Counted from the stretch's first letter, positions 24,976-38,323 are shown. The stretch: DNA of 64,000 nucleotides from Nocardia higoensis NBRC 100133 (GCF_000308595.1 NZ_BAGA01000077.1:1-64000), one strand, 5' to 3'. The notes: generated by a model from the letters alone, not told the origin. Made by a program: numbers and translations.

Positions 24976-26001
24976 ATGACCTCCACCATCACTCCGGCGG
25001 ACGCCGCGGCCGCGATGCCCGCGTCGTCGCCGGCGAAGGGCGCCTCGGCGTCCTCCCGCTTCGGCGGCGCCTTCGAACGCTGGGCACTGGTCGGGGCGCT
25101 GGCCCTGCTGGTCCTGCTGTGCACGGCAACCCTCCCGCAGTTCCGCACCGCCTCGCTGTTCACCACGATGCTCAACGCCCAGTCGCTGGTGCTGCTGCTG
25201 GCGCTGATCGCGACCATCGTGCTCCGGCTCGGCGACTTCGACCTCTCGGTGGCGCAGACGATGGTCGCCAGTGCCGCGGTGGTCGCGGTGATGACGGCCG
25301 ACGGGTATCCGGCTCCGGTCGCGATCCTGACGGCCTTCGCCCTCGGCGCGATCGTCGGCGCGGTGAACGCGCTGATCGTGGTGAAAGTCGGGGTCGACTC
25401 GTTCGTCGCCACCCTCGGCTCCTACACCGCGCTGGCCGGATTCGCGTATCTGATCACCGACAGCCGGATCGTCTCCGGCGTGCCGGACGGGTTCGTGAAC
25501 TTCTCCCGCTCCCAGCTGCTCGGCCTGCCGATGATCACCTGGTACGCCTGGGTGCTGGTGGTGCTCCTCTGGTACGTCTACCAGCGCACACCGCTGGGCC
25601 GCTACACCGTGTTCATCGGCGGCAACCGTGACGCCGCGCGGCTGGCGGGCATCTCGGTCGACCGCATCCGGATCGCCGCGTACATCGTCTCCGGCCTGCT
25701 CGCCGCGTTCGTCGGCATCTGCTTCGTCGGCTACTTCGGCGCGGTGGATCCCAGTGTCGGCGCGCAGTACATGCTGCAGCCGTTCGCGGCGGCCTTCCTC
25801 GGCGCGACCGCCATCACCGTGGGCCGCTTCAACGCCTGGGGCACCGTCGCGGCGCTGTACCTGCTCACCGTGGGCATCACCGCACTGCAGTTGCTCGGCG
25901 CGCAGACCTGGGTGACGAATGTGTTCTACGGTCTGGCGCTCATCATCTCGGTCACCGCGGCCAAGCTGGTCGGCCGCCGTCGTGCGGGAGCGCGGTCGTG
26001 A
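24976..26001 (+). CDS. RbsC-type ABC permease
   Basis: A 341-aa polytopic membrane protein of the BPD_transp_2 class with about 9-10 hydrophobic segments. Recognisable blocks are LRLGDFDLSVAQTM, VDSFVATLGSY and TPLGRYTVFIGGNRDAARLAGISVDRI (the cytoplasmic loop contacting the ATPase). The first 30 residues are a Thr/Ala/Ser-rich cytoplasmic tail. It starts 23 bp after the binding protein, with AAGGAGA. The stop overlaps the ATPase start by 4 bp (GTGA). As in ribose importers, one gene probably supplies a homodimeric channel. Confidence 0.9.
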   Translation: MTSTITPADAAAAMPASSPAKGASASSRFGGAFERWALVGALALLVLLCTATLPQFRTASLFTTMLNAQSLVLLLALIATIVLRLGDFDLSVAQTMVASAAVVAVMTADGYPAPVAILTAFALGAIVGAVNALIVVKVGVDSFVATLGSYTALAGFAYLITDSRIVSGVPDGFVNFSRSQLLGLPMITWYAWVLVVLLWYVYQRTPLGRYTVFIGGNRDAARLAGISVDRIRIAAYIVSGLLAAFVGICFVGYFGAVDPSVGAQYMLQPFAAAFLGATAITVGRFNAWGTVAALYLLTVGITALQLLGAQTWVTNVFYGLALIISVTAAKLVGRRRAGARS

Positions 26002-27542
26002 CCGCGGCGCCCGGCGCGCGGACCGCGCTCGAGGTGCGGGGCCTGCGCAAGTCCTACGGCGGCGCGGTCGCCCTGGACGGGGTGGACCTCACCGTGCGGG
26101 CCGGCGAGGTGCACGCGCTGCTCGGCCAGAACGGTTGCGGCAAGAGCACTCTGGTGAAGTCGCTGACCGGGATCGTCACCCCGGATGCCGGTGCGGTCGA
26201 GGTGTTCGGACGGCCGCTGCCGCTGCCGCCGGCCGATCCGCACACCCACGGCATCGCCGTCATCCACCAGGACATCGGCTTGGTGGAGGGCATGACCGTG
26301 CTGGAGAACCTCGGCGCCAACGCCCGTTACGGCACCCGTCTGCTGGCGCCGGTGCGCACCGGCCGGGAGAAGGCGATCTACCGGGAGCTGATGGGCCGCC
26401 TCGGTTTCGACTTCCCGCTCGATGCCGAGGTGTCCACACTCAGCCCGGCCGAACGGGCGCTGCTCGCCGTGGTGCGGGCCATGCGCCTGATGGACGGTGA
26501 TGCCGAGGGGCACCTGTTCATCCTCGACGAGCCCACCGCCGCGCTGCCCCGCCCGGAGGCCGCCCGGCTGCTGGCGCTGATGCGCCGGGTCGCCGACGCC
26601 GGCTCCGGGGTGATCTTCATCAGCCACCGGCTCGCCGAGGTGATGGAGGTCTGCGACCGCGCCACCGTGATGCGCGCGGGCAGGCGGGTGGCCGAGGTCG
26701 ACATCGCCGAGACCACCCGCGCCGAACTCGTCGCGCACATGCTCGGCCGCCGGATGGACGATTTCTATCCGGCGCCGCCGGATCGCGAGCCCGGCGAAGC
26801 GCGCCTGCTGGTGCGCGGCCTCACCGGCCGCCGGGTCGCCGATATCGATCTCACCGCGCACGCCGGGGAGATCGTCGGCGTCACCGGGCTGGCCGGCATG
26901 GGCCAGGAAGAGGTGCCGATGCTGTTGGCAGGCGCGGAGCGGCCCGTCGCGGGCACCGTCCGGCTCGACGGCGCCGACCTCGCGCCCGGCAAGCCCGCCA
27001 CGGCGATCGGCGCGGGCATGGTGCTCGTGCCGGGCAACCGGCTGCGCGACGGCTGCTGGCCCGCCGGCACCGCCGAGGAGAACGTGGTGCTGCCGGTGGT
27101 GAAGCGCTACCGGCGCTGGAAAGGGCTGGAGCACACGGCGATTCGCGAGCGCGCCCGGTCGCTCATGACCCGGGTGAACGTGCATCCCAACCGCCCCGAT
27201 CTGCCCATGACCGCCTTCAGCGGCGGCAACCAGCAGAAGATCGTCTTCGCCAAGTGGCTGCAGCTGGACCCGAAGGTGCTGCTGCTCGACGAGCCGACCC
27301 AGGGCGTCGATCCCGGCTCGGCGAAGGAACTGCTCGCCGACGCCACCACGGCCGCCGCCGAGGGCAGTGCGGTCCTGGTGTTCTCCGGCGAACACGAGAT
27401 GCTCGCCGCCGTGTGCCACCGGGTGCTCGTGCTCCAGCACGGCCGCCTGGTCGCCGAACTGCGCGGCGCCGAACTCACCGAGGCCGCCCTGCTCGAGGCC
27501 TGCGAGTCCGCGCCCGCCGAAAGCCCCTCCGCGGCGGCCTGA
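25998..27542 (+). CDS. RbsA-type ABC ATPase with two nucleotide-binding domains
   Basis: 514 aa. The first domain has Walker A GQNGCGKST (near residue 40) and Walker B LFILDEPTAAL, with a degenerate signature LSPAE. The second domain has the degenerate Walker A normal for RbsA-type proteins (GLAGMGQEE), an intact signature FSGGNQQKIVFAKWL and Walker B VLLLDEPTQGVDPG. Together with the two preceding genes this completes a ribose-class importer. The stop is followed by a 51-bp gap before the first monooxygenase. Confidence 0.92.
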   Translation: MTAAPGARTALEVRGLRKSYGGAVALDGVDLTVRAGEVHALLGQNGCGKSTLVKSLTGIVTPDAGAVEVFGRPLPLPPADPHTHGIAVIHQDIGLVEGMTVLENLGANARYGTRLLAPVRTGREKAIYRELMGRLGFDFPLDAEVSTLSPAERALLAVVRAMRLMDGDAEGHLFILDEPTAALPRPEAARLLALMRRVADAGSGVIFISHRLAEVMEVCDRATVMRAGRRVAEVDIAETTRAELVAHMLGRRMDDFYPAPPDREPGEARLLVRGLTGRRVADIDLTAHAGEIVGVTGLAGMGQEEVPMLLAGAERPVAGTVRLDGADLAPGKPATAIGAGMVLVPGNRLRDGCWPAGTAEENVVLPVVKRYRRWKGLEHTAIRERARSLMTRVNVHPNRPDLPMTAFSGGNQQKIVFAKWLQLDPKVLLLDEPTQGVDPGSAKELLADATTAAAEGSAVLVFSGEHEMLAAVCHRVLVLQHGRLVAELRGAELTEAALLEACESAPAESPSAAA

Positions 27543-27593
27543 TCCGGCTGCCGCCCGACAACCGTCCCACCCCGCAAGAGAAGAGGACCCGAC

Positions 27594-28907
27594 ATGCCCG
27601 CAGCACCGTTCCGTCTCGGCTGGTTCGGCAATCTCGCCGCCCCCGAATGGAAGACCCCCTACAGCGGCGTGGATGCCACCACCAACTACTTCAACGGCCG
27701 CTTCTACACCGACATGGTGCGCAACCTCGAGCGCGCCGGCTTCGACTTCCTCATGATCGAGGACTCGCTGATGGTCAGCGACATCTACCGCGGCACCGCC
27801 GAGATCGAGCTCAAGCACGCCCGCTACGCCCCCAAGATGGATCCGGTGGCGGCGGCCGCCATGCTCGCCGCGGCCACCGAGCACATCGGCATCGTCGCCA
27901 CCGCCTCCACCACCTTCTATCACCCCTACCAGCTGGCCAGGCAGTTCGCGACGCTGAACAATCTGACCGGTGGCCGCATCGGCTGGAACATCGTGACTTC
28001 CAGCGAAGACCTCGCCGCCCAGAACTACGGCATGGACAAGCTGCCCGAGCACGACCTGCGCTACGACATGGCCGAGGAGTTCGTCGAGGTCGCGATGAAG
28101 CTGTGGGGCTCCTGGGAAGAGGGCGCCATCCTCGCCGATCCGGAGACCGGCTACTACGCCGACCACACGAAGGTCCACCCGATTCACCACGAGGGCACCT
28201 TCTACAAGTCCCGCGGTCCGCTGAACCTGCCGCCGGGCCCCGGCGGACGACCGGTGTTCTGCCAGGCGGGCGGCTCGCCGCGCGGCCGTGACTTCGCCGC
28301 GAAGTACTCCGACATCATCCTCACCATCCCGAACGGCATCGAGGGCGCCAAGGCCTATCGCGACGACATCCGCGCTCGCGCGGTGAAGTTCGGCCGCAAT
28401 CCCGACGACATCAAGGTGTTCCCGGTCGTGTATCCGATCGTCGGCGAGACCGAGCAGGAGGCCAAGGAGAAGAACGCGGCCTGGTACGCCCGCAAGGAGC
28501 ACAACTTCGAGGTGCAGATGGCGCACTTCGCGGCCACGATGGAGATCGACTTCTCCCAGTTCGATCCCGATCAGCCGATCCCCGACGATGTCTCGACCAA
28601 CGGCCACCAGAGCCAGCTCGAGGTGTGGCGCGCGCAACTGGGCGGGCGGACCATCCGCGAGGGCTTCAGCGGGATGCGGGTGCAGACCACCGAGATGGTC
28701 GGCACGCCGGACTCGATCGCCGCGCAGATGGACGAGTTCATGCAGGAGGTCGGCGGCGACGGATTCCTCATCTACGGCCAGCCGATCAGCCGCCAGTCGA
28801 TCGCCGAGATGACCGACGGTGTCGCGCCCGCCCTGCAGCGCCGCGGCCTGCTGCGCACCGACTACGCGCACGACACGCTGCGCGAGAACCTGCGCTCGTT
28901 CGGGTGA
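27594..28907 (+). CDS. LLM-class FMN-dependent monooxygenase (NtaA/SnaA/DszA group)
   Basis: A 437-aa bacterial-luciferase-fold enzyme that oxygenates a substrate using FMNH2 supplied by a separate reductase. Group-typical blocks are LGWFGNLAAPEW, GFDFLMIEDSL, GGRIGWNIVTSSEDLAAQN (flavin phosphate region), FCQAGGSPRGRDFAA and VGTPDSIAAQMDEF. Full length for the NtaA group. Its partner reductase is encoded four genes downstream. The importer immediately upstream suggests that it acts on the imported compound. Substrate not deducible; relatives attack nitrilotriacetate, sulfones and pristinamycin intermediates. Confidence 0.9.
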   Translation: MPAAPFRLGWFGNLAAPEWKTPYSGVDATTNYFNGRFYTDMVRNLERAGFDFLMIEDSLMVSDIYRGTAEIELKHARYAPKMDPVAAAAMLAAATEHIGIVATASTTFYHPYQLARQFATLNNLTGGRIGWNIVTSSEDLAAQNYGMDKLPEHDLRYDMAEEFVEVAMKLWGSWEEGAILADPETGYYADHTKVHPIHHEGTFYKSRGPLNLPPGPGGRPVFCQAGGSPRGRDFAAKYSDIILTIPNGIEGAKAYRDDIRARAVKFGRNPDDIKVFPVVYPIVGETEQEAKEKNAAWYARKEHNFEVQMAHFAATMEIDFSQFDPDQPIPDDVSTNGHQSQLEVWRAQLGGRTIREGFSGMRVQTTEMVGTPDSIAAQMDEFMQEVGGDGFLIYGQPISRQSIAEMTDGVAPALQRRGLLRTDYAHDTLRENLRSFG

Positions 28908-29715
28908 TCGCGATGCGCCGCACCTACCTCGACACCCCGCGCGGGCAGATCCACGTCCGCCTCGCCGGCGACGGCGACGATCTGATCCTCCTGCTGCACC
29001 AGACCGCCGCGTCCTCGGTGATGTACGAGCGGTTCGCCGCGGAGATGCTCGCGGCCGGGTGCGGCGCACGCTACCGGTTGCTCGCGCCGGACACACCGGG
29101 ATTCGGGATGTCGTTCACCCCGGACCGCCCCTACGACCTGAACGACTGGGCGGCGGACATGTTCGCCGCGCTCGACAGCGTGGATGCCGGGCGGGTGCAC
29201 CTGCTCGGCCACCACACCGGCGCCGCCATCGCCGGCGTCATGGCCGCCACCCGCCCGACCGGGTGGCGAGCCTGGCGATGATCGGCGCGGTCGCCATGGA
29301 CGAGCCGGACCGGCTCGGCTGGCAGGCCGGGGTACGCGCCATGACGCTGGATCCGCAAGGCACGCACCTGGCCGAGGCGTGGCGCCAGGTCGGCACCATC
29401 GATGCCGACCCGGCGTTCGCGCCGGATGCGGTGCTTCGGCACCGGGAGGTGGTGGACAAACTCCGGGCCGGAACCCGTTGGCACGAGGCCTATCTCGCGG
29501 TCTTCGGCACCGACATGATGTCGGTCCTCGGCCGGGTCACCGCGCCCTCGCTGCTGCTGTGCGGCAGCTCCGACATCCTGCACCCCTACGTCCCCGCGAC
29601 GCGACGAGCGCTTCCGCAGGCGCACTACGTGCCCCTGGCCGGCGGCGGATACGTCCTCGACCAGAACCCACGGGCGGTGCTCGATCCCTACATCGCCTTC
29701 CTGTCAACGATCTGA
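28904..29715 (+). pseudogene. Alpha/beta hydrolase disrupted by a single-base frameshift
   Basis: The first part reads from GTG 28904 (GTGA overlap with the monooxygenase) or ATG 28913 and hits TGA at 29279. The homologous continuation starts one frame over at 29257 and runs to 29715. Adding one C within the CCC at 29254-29256 restores ATRPDRVASLAMIG and gives a protein of about 270 aa. It is therefore a 1-bp deletion or a sequencing error. The elbow reads LLGHHTGAAIA, with His where the nucleophilic Ser usually stands. The C-terminal loop is AGGGYVLD, lacking the usual catalytic His. If intact in the cell, it is a non-classical hydrolase-fold member. Confidence 0.8.
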
Positions 29716-29724
29716 GGAGCTCGC

Positions 29725-33681
<3,957 letters not shown>

Positions 33682-33725
33682 CGCCGCTCACCGCGTGTGT
33701 GCGCCGGGATGTCGTACCCGGTGCC

Positions 33726-33731
33726 TACACT
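33726..33731 (+). promoter_or_regulatory. -10 hexamer TACACT of a leaderless promoter
   Basis: TACACT lies 7 nt before the ATG at 33739, with no ribosome-binding site between. This supports a leaderless transcript and decides the start against an upstream in-frame ATG at 33697. Confidence 0.55.
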
Positions 33732-33738
33732 CGCGCCC

Positions 33739-34167
33739 ATGCCGTTGAGCCAGGAAGAACGTCAGGAATTCCTCGCCGCGCCGCATGTGGCGGCGCTGTC
33801 GGTGACCGTGGCCGGGCGCGGCCCGCTGGTCGTGCCGATCTGGTACCAGTACGAACCCGGTGGCCGGGCCTGGGTGCTCACCGGTCCCGACTCGACCAAG
33901 ATGCGTCATATCCGGGAAGCGGGCCGGTTCTCGCTGATGGTGCACCAGGAGACGCCCACCGTGCGCTATGTCAGCGTCGAGGGCCCGGTCGCCGAGGTCG
34001 CGCCGATGACCGAGGCCCGGCATCGGGAGATGGTCGCCCGCTATGTGCCGCCGGACAAGGTCGAGGCCTATCTGCAGATGGCCGAGGGCTTCGGTCCGCA
34101 GGTCGTGGTGTCCATGCAGCCCGAGCGGTGGCTGTCCGCCGATCTCGGGTCGATCCCGGACAACTGA
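33739..34167 (+). CDS. Pyridoxamine 5'-phosphate oxidase-fold protein
   Basis: A 142-aa split-barrel protein of the actinobacterial PPOX/F420-binding type. Blocks: FLAAPHVAALSVTVAGRGP, VVPIWYQYEPGG, DSTKMRHIREAGRFSLMV and VRYVSVEGPVAEV. Relatives bind F420, FMN or heme, so the cofactor is open. It is a separate transcription unit from ribBA, 57 bp downstream, with its own -10 hexamer. Confidence 0.82.
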   Translation: MPLSQEERQEFLAAPHVAALSVTVAGRGPLVVPIWYQYEPGGRAWVLTGPDSTKMRHIREAGRFSLMVHQETPTVRYVSVEGPVAEVAPMTEARHREMVARYVPPDKVEAYLQMAEGFGPQVVVSMQPERWLSADLGSIPDN

Positions 34168-34266
34168 CACCGGGCGGGCCGCGCGCCCACCGGGCGCGTA
34201 ATGTGCCGCAAAGCCGATGTGGTGCAACGGGTTCGGTGGATCCCGGCCCGGGGAAGGGGCGTGTGC

Positions 34267-36114
34267 GTGCGGGCGGCTCCGGCGACGGTCACCGAGGAAC
34301 TCGCCGAATCCGGGCTTCGCGCGTCGTCACCGCGACGGCCGTTGTCCACCCGGCAGGTGATGGCCGTCGCGGGAGGTCTGATCGCGCTGCAACTGGCGAT
34401 CCGCGCGGCGGTGGCGTTCTCCGGCGACTTCTACTGGGACGATCTCATCCTGATCGGCCGGTCGGGACAGTGGCCGCTGCTGTCACGGGAGTTCCTGCTC
34501 TACGATCACGACGGTCATTTCATGCCCGCCGCGTTCGCGCTCGCCTGGGTGTCCACACACCTGGCGCCGTTGAACTGGACGGTCCCCGCGGCGACATTGC
34601 TCGCGGGACAGGCGCTCGCCTCGCTGGCGGTGCTGCGGGTGCTGCGCCTGGTGCTGGGTACGAGACCGGTCCTGTTGCCGCCGCTGGCCTTCTATCTGTT
34701 CGCACCGCTCACCCTGCCGTCGTTCGCGTGGTGGGCGGCCGCCCTGAATTCGCTGCCGCTGCAGATCGGGCTGGCCTGGGTGACCGGCGACGCCATCCTG
34801 TTGTGCCGCAGCGGGTGTCGCCGATATGCCGTGTCGGGCACGGTGGTCGCGGCGATGTCGCTGGCGTTCTTCGAGAAGTCGGTGCTCGTGCCGTTGGTGG
34901 CGTTCACGGTCGTGGCGGCGATCCACCGGGTGGACGGCCTCCCGCGACCGTTGCGCACGGCGTTCGTGCGCGGTCGCGCGTTGTGGATGCCCCTGGTGGT
35001 GGTGGTCGCCTCGTGGGCGGTCGGGTACCTGCTCGTCACCGACTCCCGGCCGGCGGCGCCCACCCTGTCCGAGGCGGCCGAGCTCGTGCACCACGCCACC
35101 TCGCTGGGGTTGGTGCCGACGTTGGCGGGCGGCCCGTGGGTGTGGGAGCGCTGGCCGCCGAGTCCACCGTGGGCGACCCCGCCGGCCGTGCTGGTCGTCC
35201 TCGGATGGCTTGCGGTGGCCGCGGCGCCGGCCTGGTCGCTGCGGAACCGGCAACGCACCGCCGCCGTCTGGGCGATACTGCTCGGCTACCTCGCGCTGTC
35301 GGAGGCCTCGATGATCCTGGTGCGCACCGGCCCGGGCACGGCGGCCGAGTTGGCGCAGACCCTGCGCTACATCGCCGACAGCGCGGTCGTCATCGCGATC
35401 GGGTGGGCCGTCATCGCCCGCGCGCCGCGCAGGCCGACGGAACACCGCCTGCCGCGACCGGGCCCCGTCCTGGTCGCCGCCGTGGTCGCCGCGTTCATCG
35501 TGAGCAGCGTGTGTTCCACCGCGACCTTCGCCCAGCGCTGGCGTGACAACCCGACGGTCGGTTATCTCGACAACGCGCGGGCGGCGCTCGCCGCCGACCG
35601 GGACACCCCGCTTCTGGATCACCCGGTGGCGATCCACATCCTGCTGCCGGTCGCCTATCCGCACAACATGGTGAGTCACGTCTTCGGTCCGCTGACCGAA
35701 CGCCCGGCGTTCGGCCGCTACACCGAAGTGCTGCGCGTATTCGACGATTCCGGCGAGCTCGTGCCCGCCGAGGTCACCGGAACCCGGACCCTCGGACAGG
35801 GCCCTGTCCCCGGCTGCGGTCACCGCGTCGCCGACGCGCCGGTGGAACTGCTGTTGGGTGGGGCGCTCATGGACTGGGAATGGACGGTGCAGCTGAACTA
35901 CTTCGCCGACATCGACGGCGAGGTAGAACTCGGCCTCGACGGCAGTGCCGATGCCGTGCGGATTCCGGTCCGCTCCGGTCTGCACCGGGTGTTCGTCCGG
36001 CTGCTCGGTGCGGGGGAGGCCCTGCGCGTGCGGACCCTGACCCCCGGGCTCCGGCTGTGCGTCGGCAACGGGCCGCTCGGGGTGGTCGTGCCGACGCCCC
36101 GGGCGGGATCGTGA
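34267..36114 (+). CDS. Large polytopic membrane protein, possibly GT-C-like
   Basis: About 615 aa with roughly ten hydrophobic segments in the first 450 residues. A long extracytoplasmic tail follows, ending in a beta-rich region (VELGLDGSADAVRIPV, LRVRTLTPGLRLCVG). After the first membrane segment comes FYWDDLILIG, an acidic pair in the first outer loop as in GT-C glycosyltransferases using polyprenyl-phosphate sugars. I cannot name a family. The GTG at 34267 has GAAGGGG 7 nt upstream; the frame is open to an ATG at 34201 and a GTG at 34261. A role in envelope sugar transfer is inference. Confidence 0.7.
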   Translation: MRAAPATVTEELAESGLRASSPRRPLSTRQVMAVAGGLIALQLAIRAAVAFSGDFYWDDLILIGRSGQWPLLSREFLLYDHDGHFMPAAFALAWVSTHLAPLNWTVPAATLLAGQALASLAVLRVLRLVLGTRPVLLPPLAFYLFAPLTLPSFAWWAAALNSLPLQIGLAWVTGDAILLCRSGCRRYAVSGTVVAAMSLAFFEKSVLVPLVAFTVVAAIHRVDGLPRPLRTAFVRGRALWMPLVVVVASWAVGYLLVTDSRPAAPTLSEAAELVHHATSLGLVPTLAGGPWVWERWPPSPPWATPPAVLVVLGWLAVAAAPAWSLRNRQRTAAVWAILLGYLALSEASMILVRTGPGTAAELAQTLRYIADSAVVIAIGWAVIARAPRRPTEHRLPRPGPVLVAAVVAAFIVSSVCSTATFAQRWRDNPTVGYLDNARAALAADRDTPLLDHPVAIHILLPVAYPHNMVSHVFGPLTERPAFGRYTEVLRVFDDSGELVPAEVTGTRTLGQGPVPGCGHRVADAPVELLLGGALMDWEWTVQLNYFADIDGEVELGLDGSADAVRIPVRSGLHRVFVRLLGAGEALRVRTLTPGLRLCVGNGPLGVVVPTPRAGS

Positions 36115-36132
36115 CGGCCATCCGCGGCGGGA

Positions 36133-36567
36133 TCAGTATCCGCCCTCGACGTAGTCCACCAGCAGTTGACGTTCGGTGGCGAGTTCGTCGATGGCGCTCT
36201 TGACCACATCGCCGATGCTGACGATGCCCGCCAATCTGCCGTCGCTGACGACCGGCACGTGCCGGACTCGATGTTCGGTCATGACCACACGCAGACCGTC
36301 GACATGGTCGTCGGGCGCGCAGGTCTGTATCCGGGTCGTCATCAGGGTGCCGACCGGGGTGTCCAGCAGGGCCGCACCGTGTCGGTGCAGCCCGCGCACC
36401 ACATCGCGCTCGGACACGATGCCCGCGATCACCCCGTCGCCGGGGGAGACGACCACCGCGCCGATATCGTGCTCGGCCAGGATGCCGAGCAGTTCGCGCA
36501 CCGTCGTGGCCGGCCCGACGGTGGCGACCTGGCTGCCCTTCCTACGCAGGATCTCCGCTATACGCAT
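36133..36567 (-). CDS. CBS-domain protein
   Basis: 144 aa, consisting of two CBS motifs and little else. The first contains ATTVRELLGILAEHDIGAVVV and GIVSERDVVRGL. The second contains VDGLRVVMTEHRVRHVPVV and GIVSIGDVVKSAI. Such single-pair proteins bind adenine nucleotides and act as energy sensors or regulatory subunits (family knowledge). I chose the ATG at 36567, MRIAEILRRKG being the usual opening. An upstream ATG at 36639 would add 24 unlikely residues. Converges on the membrane-protein gene. Confidence 0.88.
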   Translation of the reverse strand: MRIAEILRRKGSQVATVGPATTVRELLGILAEHDIGAVVVSPGDGVIAGIVSERDVVRGLHRHGAALLDTPVGTLMTTRIQTCAPDDHVDGLRVVMTEHRVRHVPVVSDGRLAGIVSIGDVVKSAIDELATERQLLVDYVEGGY

Positions 36568-36649
36568 CTGTTCACCATCCAGACTCACGGGATTCAAGCA
36601 TCCCGCCTCTTTTCCTCGCTGACCAGCACGAAACGGCATCGGGTGCCGG

Positions 36650-37921
36650 TCAGCGGCGTCGTCGCCCGGCGTGGTACAGGTCGCGGGCGAGCAGGGCGGC
36701 GGTCGCCTGGGCGATGCCCGCGGCGGTGGCCAGGTCGATGCCGGTGAGCCGGCCGATCCGGCGCAGCCGGTAGTCGACGGTGTTGGGATGCACGAACAAC
36801 TGCCGCGCGGTGAGCCTGCGGTTCATATCGTTGCGCAGGTAGGCGCGCGCGGTGTCGAGCAGTTCGGGGTAGGTGTCGAGCGGATCGAGCATGCGCATCA
36901 GCTGCCTGCCCGCGGGCCCGTCGCGGGTGAGCTGATACTCCATCGCGAGGTCGTCGAGCCGGTAGAAGCCGGGGCCGCGCCCGGCGATGCGGGCCAGCTC
37001 GAGCAACTCGTGGGCTTGTTCGGCGGCCTCCGGAATGTGCCCGGCGTCGGCGAGGATCGCCGTGGCCGACAGCGCGAGCCCGGCCACGGCGGACAACTCC
37101 GCGAGCAGTTCGGCGGTCAGTTCGCGTCCGCCCGCGCCGCGCGCCAGCAGTAGTGTCCCGCCGGTGGGCGACAGCAGTGCGGGCACCTGGGCGCCGAAGA
37201 CGGCCGTCACCGCCGGCTGCAGCCCGCGTCCGGCCGCGGCCGGTGCGGGGTAGGGGCCGTTCGCGCCGTCGAGCGCGCCGGTGGGGGCGGCCAGCGCGAT
37301 CACCTGATACGACTCCGCGATCGGCAGTCCGCTGTGCCGGGCCACCGCCGAGCCGACCTGTCCGCTCAGCAGCGCCGAAGCCAGTGCCTGCCCCGCGGCC
37401 CGGTGCTCCCGCGCCAGGTCCTGGTCGTGGCCGACATAGGCGTCGCAGACCACGGTGGTGACCGCCCGCAGCAGTTCGAGCATCAGATCGGTCGCGTCGC
37501 GTACCCCGCCCGCGTCCTCGGCTGCCGTGCGTGCGGTGGCCGAGTCCAGCGCCGTGCGCAGACCCTCCTGGCACGCCCGCAGGACCGTACTCAACGGCAG
37601 TGCCGCACCGGCCCATCGGAGGGCCGCCTCGCCCAGCGAGTCCAGTTCCGTCTCGGTGGGGGCCTTCCCGTCCTCGAACGCCCGCGCGGCGACCGCGCGG
37701 CAGAGCCGGGCGATCTCGGCCACCGCCGCGGACCGGGAGCCCGCTGCCGTCCCGGAGGATCCGTCGATCGAGCGCCCGGCGCCGGAGGGTATGAGCCGGG
37801 ATGTGCTCGACGAGCGCGGACCGGGTGTCCGGTCGGCGCCGGTGAGCGCGACCGGAGGCGGTGCGCCGCCGTCCCGGCCCGCTGATGATTCCGGCGGACG
37901 GTCCGGCGCGGCGATACTCAT
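36650..37921 (-). CDS. PucR/CdaR-family transcriptional regulator
   Basis: A 423-aa regulator. A disordered N-terminus of about 55 residues is followed by a helical sensory region. A GGDEF-like middle segment follows, and then a C-terminal PucR-type HTH: LLDTARAYLRNDMNRRLTA, QLFVHPNTVDYRLRRIG and RLTGIDL. A -10-like TATAGT lies on the minus strand near 37980-37985. Its target is unknown; a 63-aa ORF sits upstream on the same strand and MMPL diverges beyond it. Confidence 0.85.
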   Translation of the reverse strand: MSIAAPDRPPESSAGRDGGAPPPVALTGADRTPGPRSSSTSRLIPSGAGRSIDGSSGTAAGSRSAAVAEIARLCRAVAARAFEDGKAPTETELDSLGEAALRWAGAALPLSTVLRACQEGLRTALDSATARTAAEDAGGVRDATDLMLELLRAVTTVVCDAYVGHDQDLAREHRAAGQALASALLSGQVGSAVARHSGLPIAESYQVIALAAPTGALDGANGPYPAPAAAGRGLQPAVTAVFGAQVPALLSPTGGTLLLARGAGGRELTAELLAELSAVAGLALSATAILADAGHIPEAAEQAHELLELARIAGRGPGFYRLDDLAMEYQLTRDGPAGRQLMRMLDPLDTYPELLDTARAYLRNDMNRRLTARQLFVHPNTVDYRLRRIGRLTGIDLATAAGIAQATAALLARDLYHAGRRRR

Positions 37922-38057
37922 AGGTGTGTGCTCCCACTACCACCTCGGACACGCGACCAGCGGGCCCGAATCGAGCCTCACTATAGGAAAACAATGCCGG
38001 TCGTGGGCCGCTTCGGTGAGATCGGAAGCGTCCGGCCGGTCGCGGTGCGCCGCGCGA

Positions 38058-38249
38058 TCAGCCGGCTTCGGCGACGGTGGCGCTGCGGATCTCCCGCTCG
38101 ATCGCCAGGGCGGCGTAGTGCTGACCGGCCTCGTGTAACTGAGCGATCCGGCGTTGTAGGGCCTCGGTGCCGTAGGCGGCGGCGATATCGGCGATGCCCA
38201 GACGACGGGCACGCTCGGTACGCGGTGAACGGTGAAGTGGCTGATCCAT
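38058..38249 (-). CDS. Small hypothetical protein (63 aa)
   Basis: I do not recognise this protein. It is charged and largely helical (LQRRIAQLHEAGQHYAALAIEREIR), with no membrane segment. AGAAGG lies 8 nt before the ATG, and a good promoter (TTGCAC-N18-TAGTAT) precedes it, which favours a real gene. It is followed after 136 bp by the PucR gene, which it may be co-transcribed with. Confidence 0.6.
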   Translation of the reverse strand: MDQPLHRSPRTERARRLGIADIAAAYGTEALQRRIAQLHEAGQHYAALAIEREIRSATVAEAG

Positions 38250-38293
38250 GCGCCTGGCCTTCTCACGGGTGTGAAGCTCCCCTGTATCCAGGA

Positions 38294-38323
38294 ATACTAA
38301 GGTTGACCTATCTCCGCGTGCAA
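38294..38323 (-). promoter_or_regulatory. Promoter of the small ORF (TTGCAC-N18-TAGTAT)
   Basis: On the minus strand -35 TTGCAC (38318-38323) and -10 TAGTAT (38294-38299) are 18 nt apart. An AGGTTGACCT palindrome (38300-38309) fills the spacer and would block this promoter if bound. Confidence 0.5.

Noticed and set aside
25926..29096. A 1056-codon open frame antisense to the importer and first monooxygenase
   Set aside because: It lies opposite genes with clear domain motifs; such long antisense frames are expected from GC-rich third codon positions. It has no recognisable domain.
36568..36639. 24-residue N-terminal extension of the CBS protein
   Set aside because: The extension is low in similarity to any CBS protein, and the usual first strand begins at the internal ATG (36567).
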